Below are positions 42,217 to 51,419 of a DNA stretch of 64,000 nucleotides, one piece after another. The position numbers and the translations under genes are program-made. The stretch is from Haloferax sulfurifontis ATCC BAA-897 (GTDB taxonomy: Archaea; Halobacteriota; Halobacteria; Halobacteriales; Haloferacaceae), in contig NZ_AOLM01000002.1 of NCBI RefSeq assembly GCF_000337835.1, positions 1-64,000 of the forward strand, read 5' to 3'. Within the stretch, counting starts at the first letter, position 1. Each line of letters begins with the position of its first letter. A model generated the notes under the pieces. It ran no database searches. It was given only the letters and a program-made list of their open reading frames with translations, and was not told the DNA's origin.

Positions 42217-44064
42217 TCAGTAGCTCCGGACCTTCGGCTCGTAGGTCTTGTTCTCGCCTTCGAGGATGACCGGCTTGTACCAGAGTTCCGGGCGGCCGTC
42301 GTTCCACGAGAGCATCGTGTGCTTGAGCCACTCCTCGTCGCGGCGCTCTTGGTACTCCTTGCGCCAGTGGGCACCGCGGAACTCGTTGCGCGCGAGCGCG
42401 CCGAGCGTGATTGCCTCCGCGATGTCAAGGATGTTGCGCATCTCCAGCGTCTGCAGGAGGTCCGTGTTGAACGTCCGCGACTTGTCGGCCACGAACACCT
42501 GCTGGTAGAGTTCGCGCGCCTCGCGGAGGTCGCGGAGCGCGTCCTTGAGCGCCGACTCCTCGCGGAAGACGTTCACGTTGCGCGTCATCGACTTCTGGAC
42601 GCGCTCGCGAATCTCGGCCTGCTGGATGCCGTCGTCTCGCTCCAGGAGCGTCTCGATGGTCTCGCGCTCGTCTTCGACGGCGCGCTGGACGAGGTCGGTC
42701 CCGGAGACGGACGCGCCGGCGTCGGCGGCCGTCCCGCCGTCCGCGACGGCGTCCTCGCCGATGCCCGCTTCGCCGAGTTCGACCGGCGAGTCGACCTCGC
42801 CGAGTTCGTACTCGCCTTCCTTGCCGGTCGTGATTCTGGCGTCCTCCATGTCCTTGCCCGCGGCGTGGTGGCCGGCGCGCTTGCCGAAGACGATGAGTTC
42901 GGGGAGCGCGTTGCCGCCGAGGCGGTTGCCGCCGTGGACGGAGGCGCAGGCGCACTCGCCGGCCGCGTACAGGCCGGAGATGCACGTCTCGCCGTTCTCG
43001 TCGGTCTCGATGCCGCCCATCGCGTAGTGCTGGCCGGGCTTGACCGGCATCGGCGCGTCGAGCGGGTTGACGCCCTCGAAGTCCTCCGAGAGGTGGACGA
43101 TGTTCTCGAGGCGGTCGATGATGCGCTCCTCGCCGAGGTGGCGCATGTCGAGGTGGACGTACTCGTCTTCGATGCCGCGGCCCTCGTTGACCTCCGTGAG
43201 TTCGGCGCGGGAGACCACGTCGCGGGAGGCGAGTTCGCCGAGGTTGTTCGCGTAGCCGTACTCGAACATGAAGCGCTCGCCGTTTTCGTTGTAGAGGATG
43301 CCGCCCTCGCCGCGAACGCCCTCGGTGATGAGGACGCCCGTCGAGGGGAGCGTCGTCGGGTGGAACTGGATGAACTCCATGTCCTCCATCGGCGCGCCCG
43401 CGCGGTAGGCCATCGCGACGCCGTCGCCGGTGTTGGCGACCGCGTTCGTCGTGTGGTCGTAGACCTGTCCGAGACCGCCGGTGGCGAGGATGACGCCGTT
43501 GCGGGCGCGGAAGCCCTCGACCTGTCCGGTCTGGACGTCGTAGGCGACGATGCCGTGGCAGGTTCGGTCCTCCGGCGTCTCCTCGTCGGAGACGGCCAGC
43601 CGGGTGACGTGCCACTCGTCGTACACCTTGATGCCGCGTTTGACGAGTTGCTCGTACATCGTGTGGAGCAACTGGTGGCCCGTCTCCGCGCCCGCGTAGG
43701 TGGTCCGCGGGAACGAGAGCCCGCCGAACGGCCGCTGGCTGACGCGGCCGTCGTCGTCCCGGGAGAACGCCATTCCCCAGTGTTCGAGCTTGATGGTCTC
43801 TTTCGGACTGTCCTTACAGAGGGTCTCGGCCGCCGGCGCGTCGGCGAGATAGTCCGAGCCCTTCATCGTGTCGTAGGCGTGGTCCTCCCACGAGTCGCCT
43901 TCGCGGAGCGCGGCGTTGATGCCGCCCTCCGCCGCGCCCGTGTGACTTCGGACCGGGTGGAGCTTCGACACGATGGCCACGTCGGCTCCTTCCTCGTGTG
44001 CCGCAATCGCCGCGCGCAGGCCCGCCCCGCCCGCGCCGACTACGATAACGTCGTGTTCGTACAT
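42217..44064 (-). CDS. sdhA: succinate dehydrogenase flavoprotein subunit
   Basis: Oxidises succinate to fumarate at covalently bound FAD on the cytoplasmic face. The 615-residue product has a Rossmann motif VVGAGGAGLRAAIAA, the FAD-linking His in VRSHTGAAEGGINAA, GMAFSRDDDGRVSQRPFGG, and HGGNRLGGNALPELIVFG. It is last in sdhCDBA, 55 bases after sdhB. The 159 bases after its stop hold repeat B and no gene. Confidence 0.95.
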   Translation of the reverse strand: MYEHDVIVVGAGGAGLRAAIAAHEEGADVAIVSKLHPVRSHTGAAEGGINAALREGDSWEDHAYDTMKGSDYLADAPAAETLCKDSPKETIKLEHWGMAFSRDDDGRVSQRPFGGLSFPRTTYAGAETGHQLLHTMYEQLVKRGIKVYDEWHVTRLAVSDEETPEDRTCHGIVAYDVQTGQVEGFRARNGVILATGGLGQVYDHTTNAVANTGDGVAMAYRAGAPMEDMEFIQFHPTTLPSTGVLITEGVRGEGGILYNENGERFMFEYGYANNLGELASRDVVSRAELTEVNEGRGIEDEYVHLDMRHLGEERIIDRLENIVHLSEDFEGVNPLDAPMPVKPGQHYAMGGIETDENGETCISGLYAAGECACASVHGGNRLGGNALPELIVFGKRAGHHAAGKDMEDARITTGKEGEYELGEVDSPVELGEAGIGEDAVADGGTAADAGASVSGTDLVQRAVEDERETIETLLERDDGIQQAEIRERVQKSMTRNVNVFREESALKDALRDLREARELYQQVFVADKSRTFNTDLLQTLEMRNILDIAEAITLGALARNEFRGAHWRKEYQERRDEEWLKHTMLSWNDGRPELWYKPVILEGENKTYEPKVRSY

Positions 44065-44119
44065 GGTGTGTTTGGGTGTGTCGTAGGGTTGGTCGAACTT
44101 CAGGGTTTCACCGGGAAGT

Positions 44120-45001
44120 TCACCAGAACTTCAGGTTGTTCTTAATCGCCTCGCGCTTGAGCTCCTGGATGTGCTCCGTGAGGGGGATGTCCTTCGGGCA
44201 CACCTCGGTACAGGAGAACTGCGTCTGACAGCGCCAGACGCCGTGTTCCTGTTCGAGGATTTCGAGGCGGCGCTGTTTCATGTCCTCGCCCTCGCGTTCG
44301 TCCATGGCGAAGCGGTAGGCCTTGTTGATGGCCGCGGGACCGAGGTACTCGTTGTCGCCGGCGGCGATGTTACACGAGGACATACACGCGCTACACCAGA
44401 TGCAACGGGTGGACATCTTGACCTTCTCGCGGTTCTCGCGCGTCTGGCGTTGCTCGTCGAGTTCGCCGTCCGGAAGCGAGTTCGTCTGGAAGTACGGCTC
44501 GACGGACTCCATCTGGTCGTAGAAGTGCTCCATGTCGACGACGAGGTCCTTGACCACGTCGGAGTGCGGGAGCGGTTCGACTCGAATCGGCTCCGAGAGG
44601 TCCGACAGCTGGGTCTTACAGCCGAGTCGTTGCGAACCGTTGACGAACAGCGCGTCGGACCCGCAGATGGCCTGCCGGCAGGAGTGCCGGAAGGTCAGCG
44701 AGGAGTCGTAGTGGTCCCGCGCCCACATCAGCGCGTCGAGGACCGTCATCCCCTGTTTGTACGGGACGTGGAAGTCGTCGAAGCGGGGCTCCTGTTTCTC
44801 CGGCACCTCGGGGTCGTAGCGGAAGACCTTGAGGTGGTAGGTGTCGTCCGCGGAACGCGCTTTCTCGGCCGCCTCGGCCTCGCGCTGTTCTTGGACGCGC
44901 TCGGCGCGCTCGCGCTTTTTCGCGTCGCGCTTCTGCTTGCCGGCGGACGCGGTTTCGGTGGCCGATTCCTCTTCGACTGATTCGGGAACTTGCGTGCTCA
45001 T
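44120..45001 (-). CDS. sdhB: succinate dehydrogenase iron-sulfur subunit
   Basis: A 293-residue electron-transfer subunit. A long charged N-terminal extension (about 50 residues, Lys/Arg/Glu-rich) precedes HLKVFRYDPE. The plant-ferredoxin cluster is in CRQAICGSDALFVNG with a later Cys. The second domain has CIWCSACMSSC and CQTQFSCTEVCP for the other clusters. The start ATG shares a base with the sdhD stop (TAATG). Confidence 0.95.
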   Translation of the reverse strand: MSTQVPESVEEESATETASAGKQKRDAKKRERAERVQEQREAEAAEKARSADDTYHLKVFRYDPEVPEKQEPRFDDFHVPYKQGMTVLDALMWARDHYDSSLTFRHSCRQAICGSDALFVNGSQRLGCKTQLSDLSEPIRVEPLPHSDVVKDLVVDMEHFYDQMESVEPYFQTNSLPDGELDEQRQTRENREKVKMSTRCIWCSACMSSCNIAAGDNEYLGPAAINKAYRFAMDEREGEDMKQRRLEILEQEHGVWRCQTQFSCTEVCPKDIPLTEHIQELKREAIKNNLKFW

Positions 45002-45372
45002 TAGATGGGAACACCTCCGGCCCACGCGAGGGCCGTGCGGACGCCCTGCACGATGAGGAGGACGCTCGCGAGACCGAGAATCGCCTTGACCGCCGTCTTC
45101 CGGGTGCCCGAGAGGCCCTGGTTGACGAGGGCGTTGTAGACGCCGTTGACCCCGTGGAACGTCGCGGTGACGAGGAACAGGATCATCAGCGAGAAGTACG
45201 TCAACTGCTCCATGCGCGCCTGCGAGAGCGCGAACGTCACTTCGTCGGCGTGGTTGAGGAAGTGGAGCAGGAAGAAGTGGAACGCCAGCACCACGACGAG
45301 GAACGCGGCGGTCAGCCGTTGCCAGAGCCACCGCCGGCCGCCGGGCTCGAAGGACGTGTATCGCTCCGCCAT
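45001..45372 (-). CDS. sdhD: succinate dehydrogenase membrane anchor subunit D
   Basis: A 123-residue hydrophobic anchor with three helices. It has AFLVVVLAFHFFLLHFLNHADEV (candidate heme/quinone His residues) and FLVTATFHGVNGVYNAL. TGATG and TAATG overlaps link it to sdhC and sdhB. Confidence 0.9.
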   Translation of the reverse strand: MAERYTSFEPGGRRWLWQRLTAAFLVVVLAFHFFLLHFLNHADEVTFALSQARMEQLTYFSLMILFLVTATFHGVNGVYNALVNQGLSGTRKTAVKAILGLASVLLIVQGVRTALAWAGGVPI

Positions 45373-45767
45373 CAGATGCTCACCCCCGAGAGGAACGTGG
45401 GGACGCTCGCGACGACGATGACACCCGTGAGGATGAGCGACGCGTAGAAGCTCCTGTCCTGCGCTTCCAGCCCGACGCCCAGGTCGACGAACAGCAGTCG
45501 CAGTCCGTTGAGGATGTGGAACACCGCCACCGCGAGCAGTCCGACTTCGAGAATACGCACGACCAGGAGGCTCTCCAGCGCCTGAATCGTGTTCGTGTAC
45601 GCCGCCGCGCCCGAGAGGGCCGTCGACAACACGGCGATGTGGGTGAAGAGATAGCCCACAAGCACCCAGCCGGTGAACTTGTGGAATATCCAGGCCCACA
45701 TGCCGGCCGAGAACTCCCGCCATCTGCTGAAGTCCTCGATGAGGCCCCGATTGTAAGACTGACTCAT
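45372..45767 (-). CDS. sdhC: succinate dehydrogenase cytochrome b subunit C
   Basis: A 131-residue three-helix anchor. It has [21 protein letters not shown] near the N-terminus, the HKxTG-type signature of SdhC with heme/quinone site residues, and [14 protein letters not shown], the second His motif. First gene of sdhCDBA. TATA-like TTCTATACCC lies about 30 bases upstream, and AGGAG is four bases before the ATG. Confidence 0.92.
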   Translation of the reverse strand: MSQSYNRGLIEDFSRWREFSAGMWAWIFHKFTGWVLVGYLFTHIAVLSTALSGAAAYTNTIQALESLLVVRILEVGLLAVAVFHILNGLRLLFVDLGVGLEAQDRSFYASLILTGVIVVASVPTFLSGVSI

Positions 45768-45878
45768 GCTCCTGTGAGTGTCGGGAAGGGGAGGGTATAG
45801 AACTTACGTGTATGGAGTTTCGTGAGGGTCGGCAAAAATCGCCGGCCCCACGGCTGTCTCGGGTCGGGGCGGCCGGTC

Positions 45879-46904
45879 TCAGCGCGTCGCTTCGGGAGCG
45901 CCGGACTGCTCGCGCTCGACGACGCGCCGCACCTTGTCCTTCAGTTCGACGAGGTGGCAAAGCGGGTTGCCGGGGTAGACGACCGGGTTTTCGAGGACGC
46001 CGACGAGCAGGCCCGTGAAGGGGGCGACGACGGTCACGTTGTCGTCCTTGAACGGGTTCGTAATCGTGCAGATGCGGTCGCCCTCGTGGACGAGCGCGCC
46101 GCGGTCGTGGTGCATGTCGACGATGCCGCCCGCGTCGGCGCGGAGCCACGTCTTTTCGTTTTCGTCCGAGATGACGGTCCGCCAGCCCGGCCAGTTGACC
46201 GTCGAGGTCTCCCGGAGGCCGTACTCGGCGAAGACGCTCTCGACGCCCGCGAGCGCCTCGTCGATGAGTTCGCGCTGGAAGCGGTGGGCCTCGCCCATCT
46301 CGACGGTGATGGCCGGCGTTCCGCTCGCCGACGACTCGGTGCGGAGCATCCCGCTGGACCCGGAACTGTCGATGATGACGTGCGAGCCGAAGGCGTTGGC
46401 GAGGCGCGCGACCGCGGGGTCGGACATGTCCGCGCGGACGTGGAGCATGTTGGTCCGCCCCCGCGTCGACGTGTGGAAGTCGATGCCGAGGTCGCAGGGC
46501 GCGATGAAGTTCTGGTAGATGCGGTGGGCCATCCGCTTTGCCCCCGTCGAGGTCTCGGACCCGGGGAACGACCGGTTCAGGTCGCGGTCGTAGATGGGGA
46601 GGTACCGCTGTTGAGCGAGAAAGGCGGGGACGTTCATCACCGGCATGCAGACGAGCGTGCCCGCGAGGTCCGCGAGGTCCCACTCGTAGGCCACCTCGCG
46701 GACGACCTCGATACCGTTCAGTTCGTCGCCGTGGGCGGCGGCGGAGAGGAACACGGTCGGCCCCGCCCGCTCCCCGTTGATGATGGTGACGGGGATGCGA
46801 ACCGGGTCGCCGAGATACGTCTCGGAGATGCCGTACCGGATGTCCTGTGTCTCGCCCGGCTCGACCTTCCCGCCGTTGTAGGTGAAGGCCTCGTTGTCGG
46901 CCAT
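45879..46904 (-). CDS. succinylglutamate desuccinylase/aspartoacylase family (M14-like) hydrolase
   Basis: A 341-residue zinc hydrolase. It has AAAHGDELNGIEVV (HxxE zinc ligands), DLNRSFPG (substrate Arg), DFHTSTRGRTNM (third His), and AITVEMGEAHRF (catalytic Glu). A beta-barrel C-terminal domain is of the AstE/AspA type. It cleaves an amide bond to an acidic amino acid or a similar group; the substrate is not known. Divergent from the RimK-RimB fusion gene, which suggests a shared pathway. Confidence 0.85.
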   Translation of the reverse strand: MADNEAFTYNGGKVEPGETQDIRYGISETYLGDPVRIPVTIINGERAGPTVFLSAAAHGDELNGIEVVREVAYEWDLADLAGTLVCMPVMNVPAFLAQQRYLPIYDRDLNRSFPGSETSTGAKRMAHRIYQNFIAPCDLGIDFHTSTRGRTNMLHVRADMSDPAVARLANAFGSHVIIDSSGSSGMLRTESSASGTPAITVEMGEAHRFQRELIDEALAGVESVFAEYGLRETSTVNWPGWRTVISDENEKTWLRADAGGIVDMHHDRGALVHEGDRICTITNPFKDDNVTVVAPFTGLLVGVLENPVVYPGNPLCHLVELKDKVRRVVEREQSGAPEATR

Positions 46905-47035
46905 GTGATGCGATGGGAGGGCCGGGGTTATAAACGGTCGCGACGGACCGCCCGACGCCGCCCTCGCAGTTGCGAACCGGGGGCCTCCGGCTCTCGACCG
47001 TCATGCCTTTGAAACCAGGAGGACATCAACTGAGT

Positions 47036-48397
47036 ATGTCCACCACAGACGACGCCGTGCGTGTCGGCGTGCTTTCTCTGCACAACAGCAAGGAGACGAA
47101 GGCAATCCTCAACGCGGTCGAAGACCTCGGTCACGAGCCGGTGTGGCTCCGTCGGGAGAACGCGGCGGTCAGCATCGAAGACGGCGAGGTGACAGTCGAG
47201 CCTGAGGTGGACATCATCGCGAACCGACTGCTCCTGTCGAACACCGAGGAACCCGCGGAACTGCTCGGGCTGGCGACGACGTTCAACCGCATCCGGCCGA
47301 TGCTCAACGAGCCGAACGCGGTCCTCGCGGCCATCCACAAGTTCGCCACCGCCGCGACGCTCGCCAACTGGAACATCCAGGTGCCCGACGCGCTCCTCGC
47401 GCTCTCGAACGACCGGCTCAACAAGGGCCGCGAGCGCTTCGGCGACGTCGGCGTCTACAAGTCCGCCATCGGTACCCACGGCGGCGGGACGTGGAAGGTC
47501 GACCTGACCGAACCCGTCAACCCGAAGGTCGGCAACCGGCAGGCGTTCCTCCAGAAGCTCATCGACCGCGACGGCGACCGCCACCGCGACCTGCGGGTCT
47601 ACATCGTCGACGGCGAAATCATCGGCGCGATGTACCGCTACGCCCCGGAGGGTGACTGGCGGACCAACGTCGCTCTCGGCGGCGACGTGCTCAACGCGAC
47701 CGACGAGATGCCCGAGGAAGCGCGGGAAACGGCGCTCTACACGGCCGAAGTGATGGAGATGGACTACGTCGGCGTCGACCTCGTGGAGGGCGAAGACGGC
47801 TGGTTCGTCCTCGAAGCCAACCCGACCGCCGGCTTCAAAGGTCTGTATCAGGCGACGGGCAAGAGCCCCGCCCCGCACATCGCCAAGCTCGCAATCGAGC
47901 GCGCGGGCGGCGAGGTCGACGAGACGCGCGTCGAGGAACTGTCGGCGACGCTCGACGACTCCGTCCCCTCGTGTGCCCCCAACGAGTCGCCCATTTTCGA
48001 CGGCGAAGCGCCCATCATCGGCTACATCGAGGAGGTCGTCGTCAACGGGACCAGTGGCTCCCAGCAGACCCTCGCCAAGTCGGACACCGGCGCGACCCGG
48101 ACGAGCATCGACACGAGCCTCGCCGCCGAAATCGGTGCGGGGCCCATCAAGAGCATGACGCGCGTGAAGTCCGGGAGCCTCAAGAGCGGGAAGGCCCGCC
48201 CCGTGGTCGACCTCGTCATCGGTATCGGCGGCACCCAGCACACCGTGACCGCCAGCGTCGAGGACCGCTCGCACATGGACTACCCGCTTCTCCTCGGGCG
48301 CGACATCCTCGAACACTACCGCGTGGACGTGCGCCGCCGCGCCAACGCCGACCGCAACGACAGCGACGACGAGGAAGAGGAACTCCTCGAAGAGTAA
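47036..48397 (+). CDS. rimK: RimK-type ATP-grasp amino-acid ligase fused to a RimB-like retropepsin domain
   Basis: A 453-residue fusion. Residues 1-295 form an ATP-grasp ligase (KSAIGTHGGGTWKV near 142, RVYIVDGEIIGAMYRY, GVDLVEGEDGWFVLEANPTAG with metal ligands). Residues 325-435 form a retropepsin-like domain: GYIEEVVVNG, catalytic-type KSDTGATRTSID (D350-T-G), and DRSHMDYPLLLGRDIL, the pattern of RimB (PF05618-type). RimK adds glutamates to protein C-termini; RimB-like proteases remove them. The acidic tail ends in Glu-Glu. The ATG at 47036 follows the TATA-like CTTTGAAACC. Confidence 0.85.
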   Translation: MSTTDDAVRVGVLSLHNSKETKAILNAVEDLGHEPVWLRRENAAVSIEDGEVTVEPEVDIIANRLLLSNTEEPAELLGLATTFNRIRPMLNEPNAVLAAIHKFATAATLANWNIQVPDALLALSNDRLNKGRERFGDVGVYKSAIGTHGGGTWKVDLTEPVNPKVGNRQAFLQKLIDRDGDRHRDLRVYIVDGEIIGAMYRYAPEGDWRTNVALGGDVLNATDEMPEEARETALYTAEVMEMDYVGVDLVEGEDGWFVLEANPTAGFKGLYQATGKSPAPHIAKLAIERAGGEVDETRVEELSATLDDSVPSCAPNESPIFDGEAPIIGYIEEVVVNGTSGSQQTLAKSDTGATRTSIDTSLAAEIGAGPIKSMTRVKSGSLKSGKARPVVDLVIGIGGTQHTVTASVEDRSHMDYPLLLGRDILEHYRVDVRRRANADRNDSDDEEEELLEE

Positions 48398-48505
48398 GTC
48401 GGCCGCCGGCGCGACCGCGCCCGACGCATTCGCCTCGGTCGCGCGTGCCCGCGACCGCCCCCGAGAAACGCGCACTTTTCTCCCCGACGGCCCAACCACG
48501 AGTCG

Positions 48506-49087
48506 ATGAGCGACGACGCCTACCGCGAACTCCGGGCCGACCCGCATCTCGGCGACGTGGTCGAAGAGCACGGCCCGCTCTCGCTCGACCCCGCCGACGA
48601 CCCCTTCGAGCGACTGGTCGTCTCGATTGTCAACCAACAGCTCTCGACGACCGCGGCGGCGACGATTCGGGACCGCTTGTTCGACCGCGTCGAAGTCACC
48701 CCCGAAGGCATACTCGCCGCCGACGAGGCCGTCCTCCGCGACTGCGGCCTCTCGAACCAGAAGGTCGGTTACGTCCGCAACGTCGCCGACGCGTTCCGAG
48801 ACGGCCTGTCGGCCGAATCGCTTCGGGCGATGAACGACGACGAGGTCGTCGCGGCGCTCACAGAGATTCGCGGCGTCGGCGACTGGACCGCGAAGATGTT
48901 TCTCATCTTCGTGCTCGCCCGCGAGGACGTGTTCCCGGTCGAAGACCTCGGGATTCGACGCGGCATGGAGCACGTCTTCGGCTTCGAGCGCGACGCCGTC
49001 TCCCGCGGCGAGATGCGCGAGCGCGCCGAGCGATGGGCACCGTATCGGAGCTACGCCAGCCGGTATCTCTGGCGGTGCGTGGACTAA
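48506..49087 (+). CDS. DNA-3-methyladenine glycosylase, AlkA/HhH-GPD type
   Basis: A 193-residue base-excision repair enzyme. The N-terminal DDPFERLVVSIVNQQLSTTAA is typical of AlkA. The helix-hairpin-helix EIRGVGDWTAKMFLIF and catalytic Asp in FPVEDLGIRRGM follow. It is short relative to bacterial AlkA, lacking the N-terminal beta domain, like other archaeal members. Confidence 0.88.
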   Translation: MSDDAYRELRADPHLGDVVEEHGPLSLDPADDPFERLVVSIVNQQLSTTAAATIRDRLFDRVEVTPEGILAADEAVLRDCGLSNQKVGYVRNVADAFRDGLSAESLRAMNDDEVVAALTEIRGVGDWTAKMFLIFVLAREDVFPVEDLGIRRGMEHVFGFERDAVSRGEMRERAERWAPYRSYASRYLWRCVD

Positions 49088-49228
49088 CGGCGAATGGGTG
49101 GAAAGCCGAACTGACCCAGTTAATCGACTGACTGCGGCGATGTTGTTCGGCGGGGGAATAAACAGTGCTTACGTTTACATCTCAGACGAGGGAAACGTTG
49201 AAACCGCGACGCAGTATAACGTTCTTCC

Positions 49229-51208
49229 ATGAACGTAGATGACGTCGACAGTATCACCGTTCTCGGAGCGGGCAACATGGGCCACGGCATCGCGGAGGTC
49301 GCGGCGCTCGCCGGCTACGACGTCGTCCTGCGCGACATCGAAGACGAGTTCGTCCAGCAGGGCTACGACAAAATCGAGTGGTCGCTGAACAAACTCGCCG
49401 AGAAGGACCGACTCTCGCAGGAGGACGCCGACGCGGCGCTCGCCCGCGTGTCGACCGCGGTCGACCTCGCCGAGGCCGTCGCCGACGCCGACGTAGTCAT
49501 CGAGGCCGTCCCGGAAAAAATGTCGATTAAAAAGGAGGTGTACACCGAGTTGGAGGAACACGCCCCCGACCACACAGTTTTCGCCACCAACACCTCCAGT
49601 CTCTCTATCACCGAACTCTCCGAGGTGACGGAGCGACCCGAGCGCTTCTGCGGGATGCACTTTTTCAACCCGCCGGTCCGCATGGACCTCGTCGAAGTCA
49701 TCTCCGGCGCGCACACCGACGACGAGACGCTCGACCTCGTCGAAGACCTCGCCGAGTCGATGGGCAAGACGCCCGTCCGCGTCCGCAAGGACAGCCCCGG
49801 CTTCATCGTGAACCGCATCCTCGTCCCGCTGATGAACGAGGCCGCGTGGATCGTCCACGCCGGCGACGCGACGATGGCCGAAGTCGACTCCACGACGAAG
49901 TACGACATGGGCCTCCCGATGGGGAGTTTCGAACTCGCCGACTACGTCGGCATCGACGTGGGCTTCCACGTCCTCGAATACATGCACGAGGTGCTCGGCG
50001 ACGCCTACGAACCCTGTCCGCTCCTCTCCGAGAAAGTCGACGCGGGCGACCTCGGCCAGAAGACCGGGCAGGGCTTCTACGACTACGAGGACGGCGAGGG
50101 CGCTGAGGTCCCCCACGACGAGGGGAGCGAGGGGGTCAAAAACCGCCTGCTGGGCGTCATGGCGAACGAGGTCGCGGGCCTCGTCGAAAACGACGTGGCC
50201 GACCCAGCCGCCATCGACCGCGCGGTCAAACTCGGCGGACGCTTCCCCGACGGCCCGGCGAAGATGGCCGACAGCGCCGGTATCGCCCCCCTCGTCGACG
50301 CGCTCGACGACCTGCACGACGAGACCGGCGAAGCGCGCTACGAGGCCGTCGCGTACCTCCGCGACCTCGCCCAGTCCGGCGAGGGCTTCTACGGCGACGG
50401 CGACGAGGGGTCCGACGACGCCCCCGCGTTCGACACCATCTCGGTTGACGTGCGCGAGGGCGTCGGCCACATCACGCTCGACCGCCCGCACCGACTCAAC
50501 ACCATCAGCACGGAGCTCATCGAGGAGCTGTCGACGGCCATCGACCTGTTTTCCGACGACGGCGACGTTCGCGCCGTCCTCCTCACGGGGGCCGGCGAAC
50601 GCGCCTTCTCCGCCGGTGCGGACGTGACCAGTATCGCCGCGAGCGGCCCCGACGCCCTGACCGGCACCGAACTCTCCCGGACGGGCCAACAGACGTTCGG
50701 CAAACTCGAAGCGAGCGATATGCCCGTCGTCGCCGCCATCGACGGCTTCTGTCTGGGCGGCGGCATGGAACTCACCATGTGCGCCGACCTCCGAATCGCC
50801 ACGAAACGCTCCGAGTTCGGCCAACCGGAACACAACCTCGGTCTCGTCCCCGGGTGGGGCGGCACCGTCCGACTCCAGCGCATCGTCGGCACGGGTCGAG
50901 CGAAGGAGATCATCTTCACCGCCGACCGGTACGACGCCGAGACGATGGCCGACTACGGCTTCGTCAACGAACTGTTCGAGAGCGAGAACTTCGAGACCGA
51001 CGCGTTCGAGTACGCCAAACAGTTCGCACAGGGACCGCCCGTCGCCCAGCGACTCACCAAACGCGCCATGCACAGCGCGTGGGAAGACAGCGACGCCGGT
51101 CTCGAAGTCGAATCACAGGCGTTCGGACTGGTGTTCACGACCACTGACCTGATGGAGGGAGTCGCCGCCTTCACGAGCGACCGCGACCCCGAGTTCACGG
51201 GCGAGTAA
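49229..51208 (+). CDS. bifunctional 3-hydroxyacyl-CoA dehydrogenase / enoyl-CoA hydratase
   Basis: A 659-residue beta-oxidation fusion. N-terminal dehydrogenase: GAGNMGHGIAEVA near residue 12 (NAD), TNTSSLSITELSE, RFCGMHFFNPPVRM, GFIVNRILVPLMNEA. Two helical domains follow to about 395. C-terminal crotonase from about 405: AGERAFSAGADVTS and GFCLGGGMELTM (oxyanion hole), PEHNLGLVPGWGGTV (catalytic Glu). This order (dehydrogenase first) is reversed relative to bacterial FadB but usual in archaea. It stands alone, 86 bases before tRNA-Glu. Confidence 0.92.
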   Translation: MNVDDVDSITVLGAGNMGHGIAEVAALAGYDVVLRDIEDEFVQQGYDKIEWSLNKLAEKDRLSQEDADAALARVSTAVDLAEAVADADVVIEAVPEKMSIKKEVYTELEEHAPDHTVFATNTSSLSITELSEVTERPERFCGMHFFNPPVRMDLVEVISGAHTDDETLDLVEDLAESMGKTPVRVRKDSPGFIVNRILVPLMNEAAWIVHAGDATMAEVDSTTKYDMGLPMGSFELADYVGIDVGFHVLEYMHEVLGDAYEPCPLLSEKVDAGDLGQKTGQGFYDYEDGEGAEVPHDEGSEGVKNRLLGVMANEVAGLVENDVADPAAIDRAVKLGGRFPDGPAKMADSAGIAPLVDALDDLHDETGEARYEAVAYLRDLAQSGEGFYGDGDEGSDDAPAFDTISVDVREGVGHITLDRPHRLNTISTELIEELSTAIDLFSDDGDVRAVLLTGAGERAFSAGADVTSIAASGPDALTGTELSRTGQQTFGKLEASDMPVVAAIDGFCLGGGMELTMCADLRIATKRSEFGQPEHNLGLVPGWGGTVRLQRIVGTGRAKEIIFTADRYDAETMADYGFVNELFESENFETDAFEYAKQFAQGPPVAQRLTKRAMHSAWEDSDAGLEVESQAFGLVFTTTDLMEGVAAFTSDRDPEFTGE

Positions 51209-51255
51209 TCGGCCGTCGTGGGTGGGTTCCTCTCACTCACCCGCGATGGAACGCA

Positions 51256-51267
51256 ACGCTTAAAATA
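51256..51267 (+). promoter_or_regulatory. promoter of tRNA-Glu
   Basis: TATA-like CTTAAAATAG lies about 30 bases upstream of the tRNA 5' end. Confidence 0.55.
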
Positions 51268-51294
51268 GTCCAACGACCACTCGTGAATGCAGAC

Positions 51295-51375
<81 letters not shown>

Positions 51376-51419
51376 ACGAACACAATCCTCCGAGAGGTCT
51401 CCGTGTCTCTCGGTTCTGG

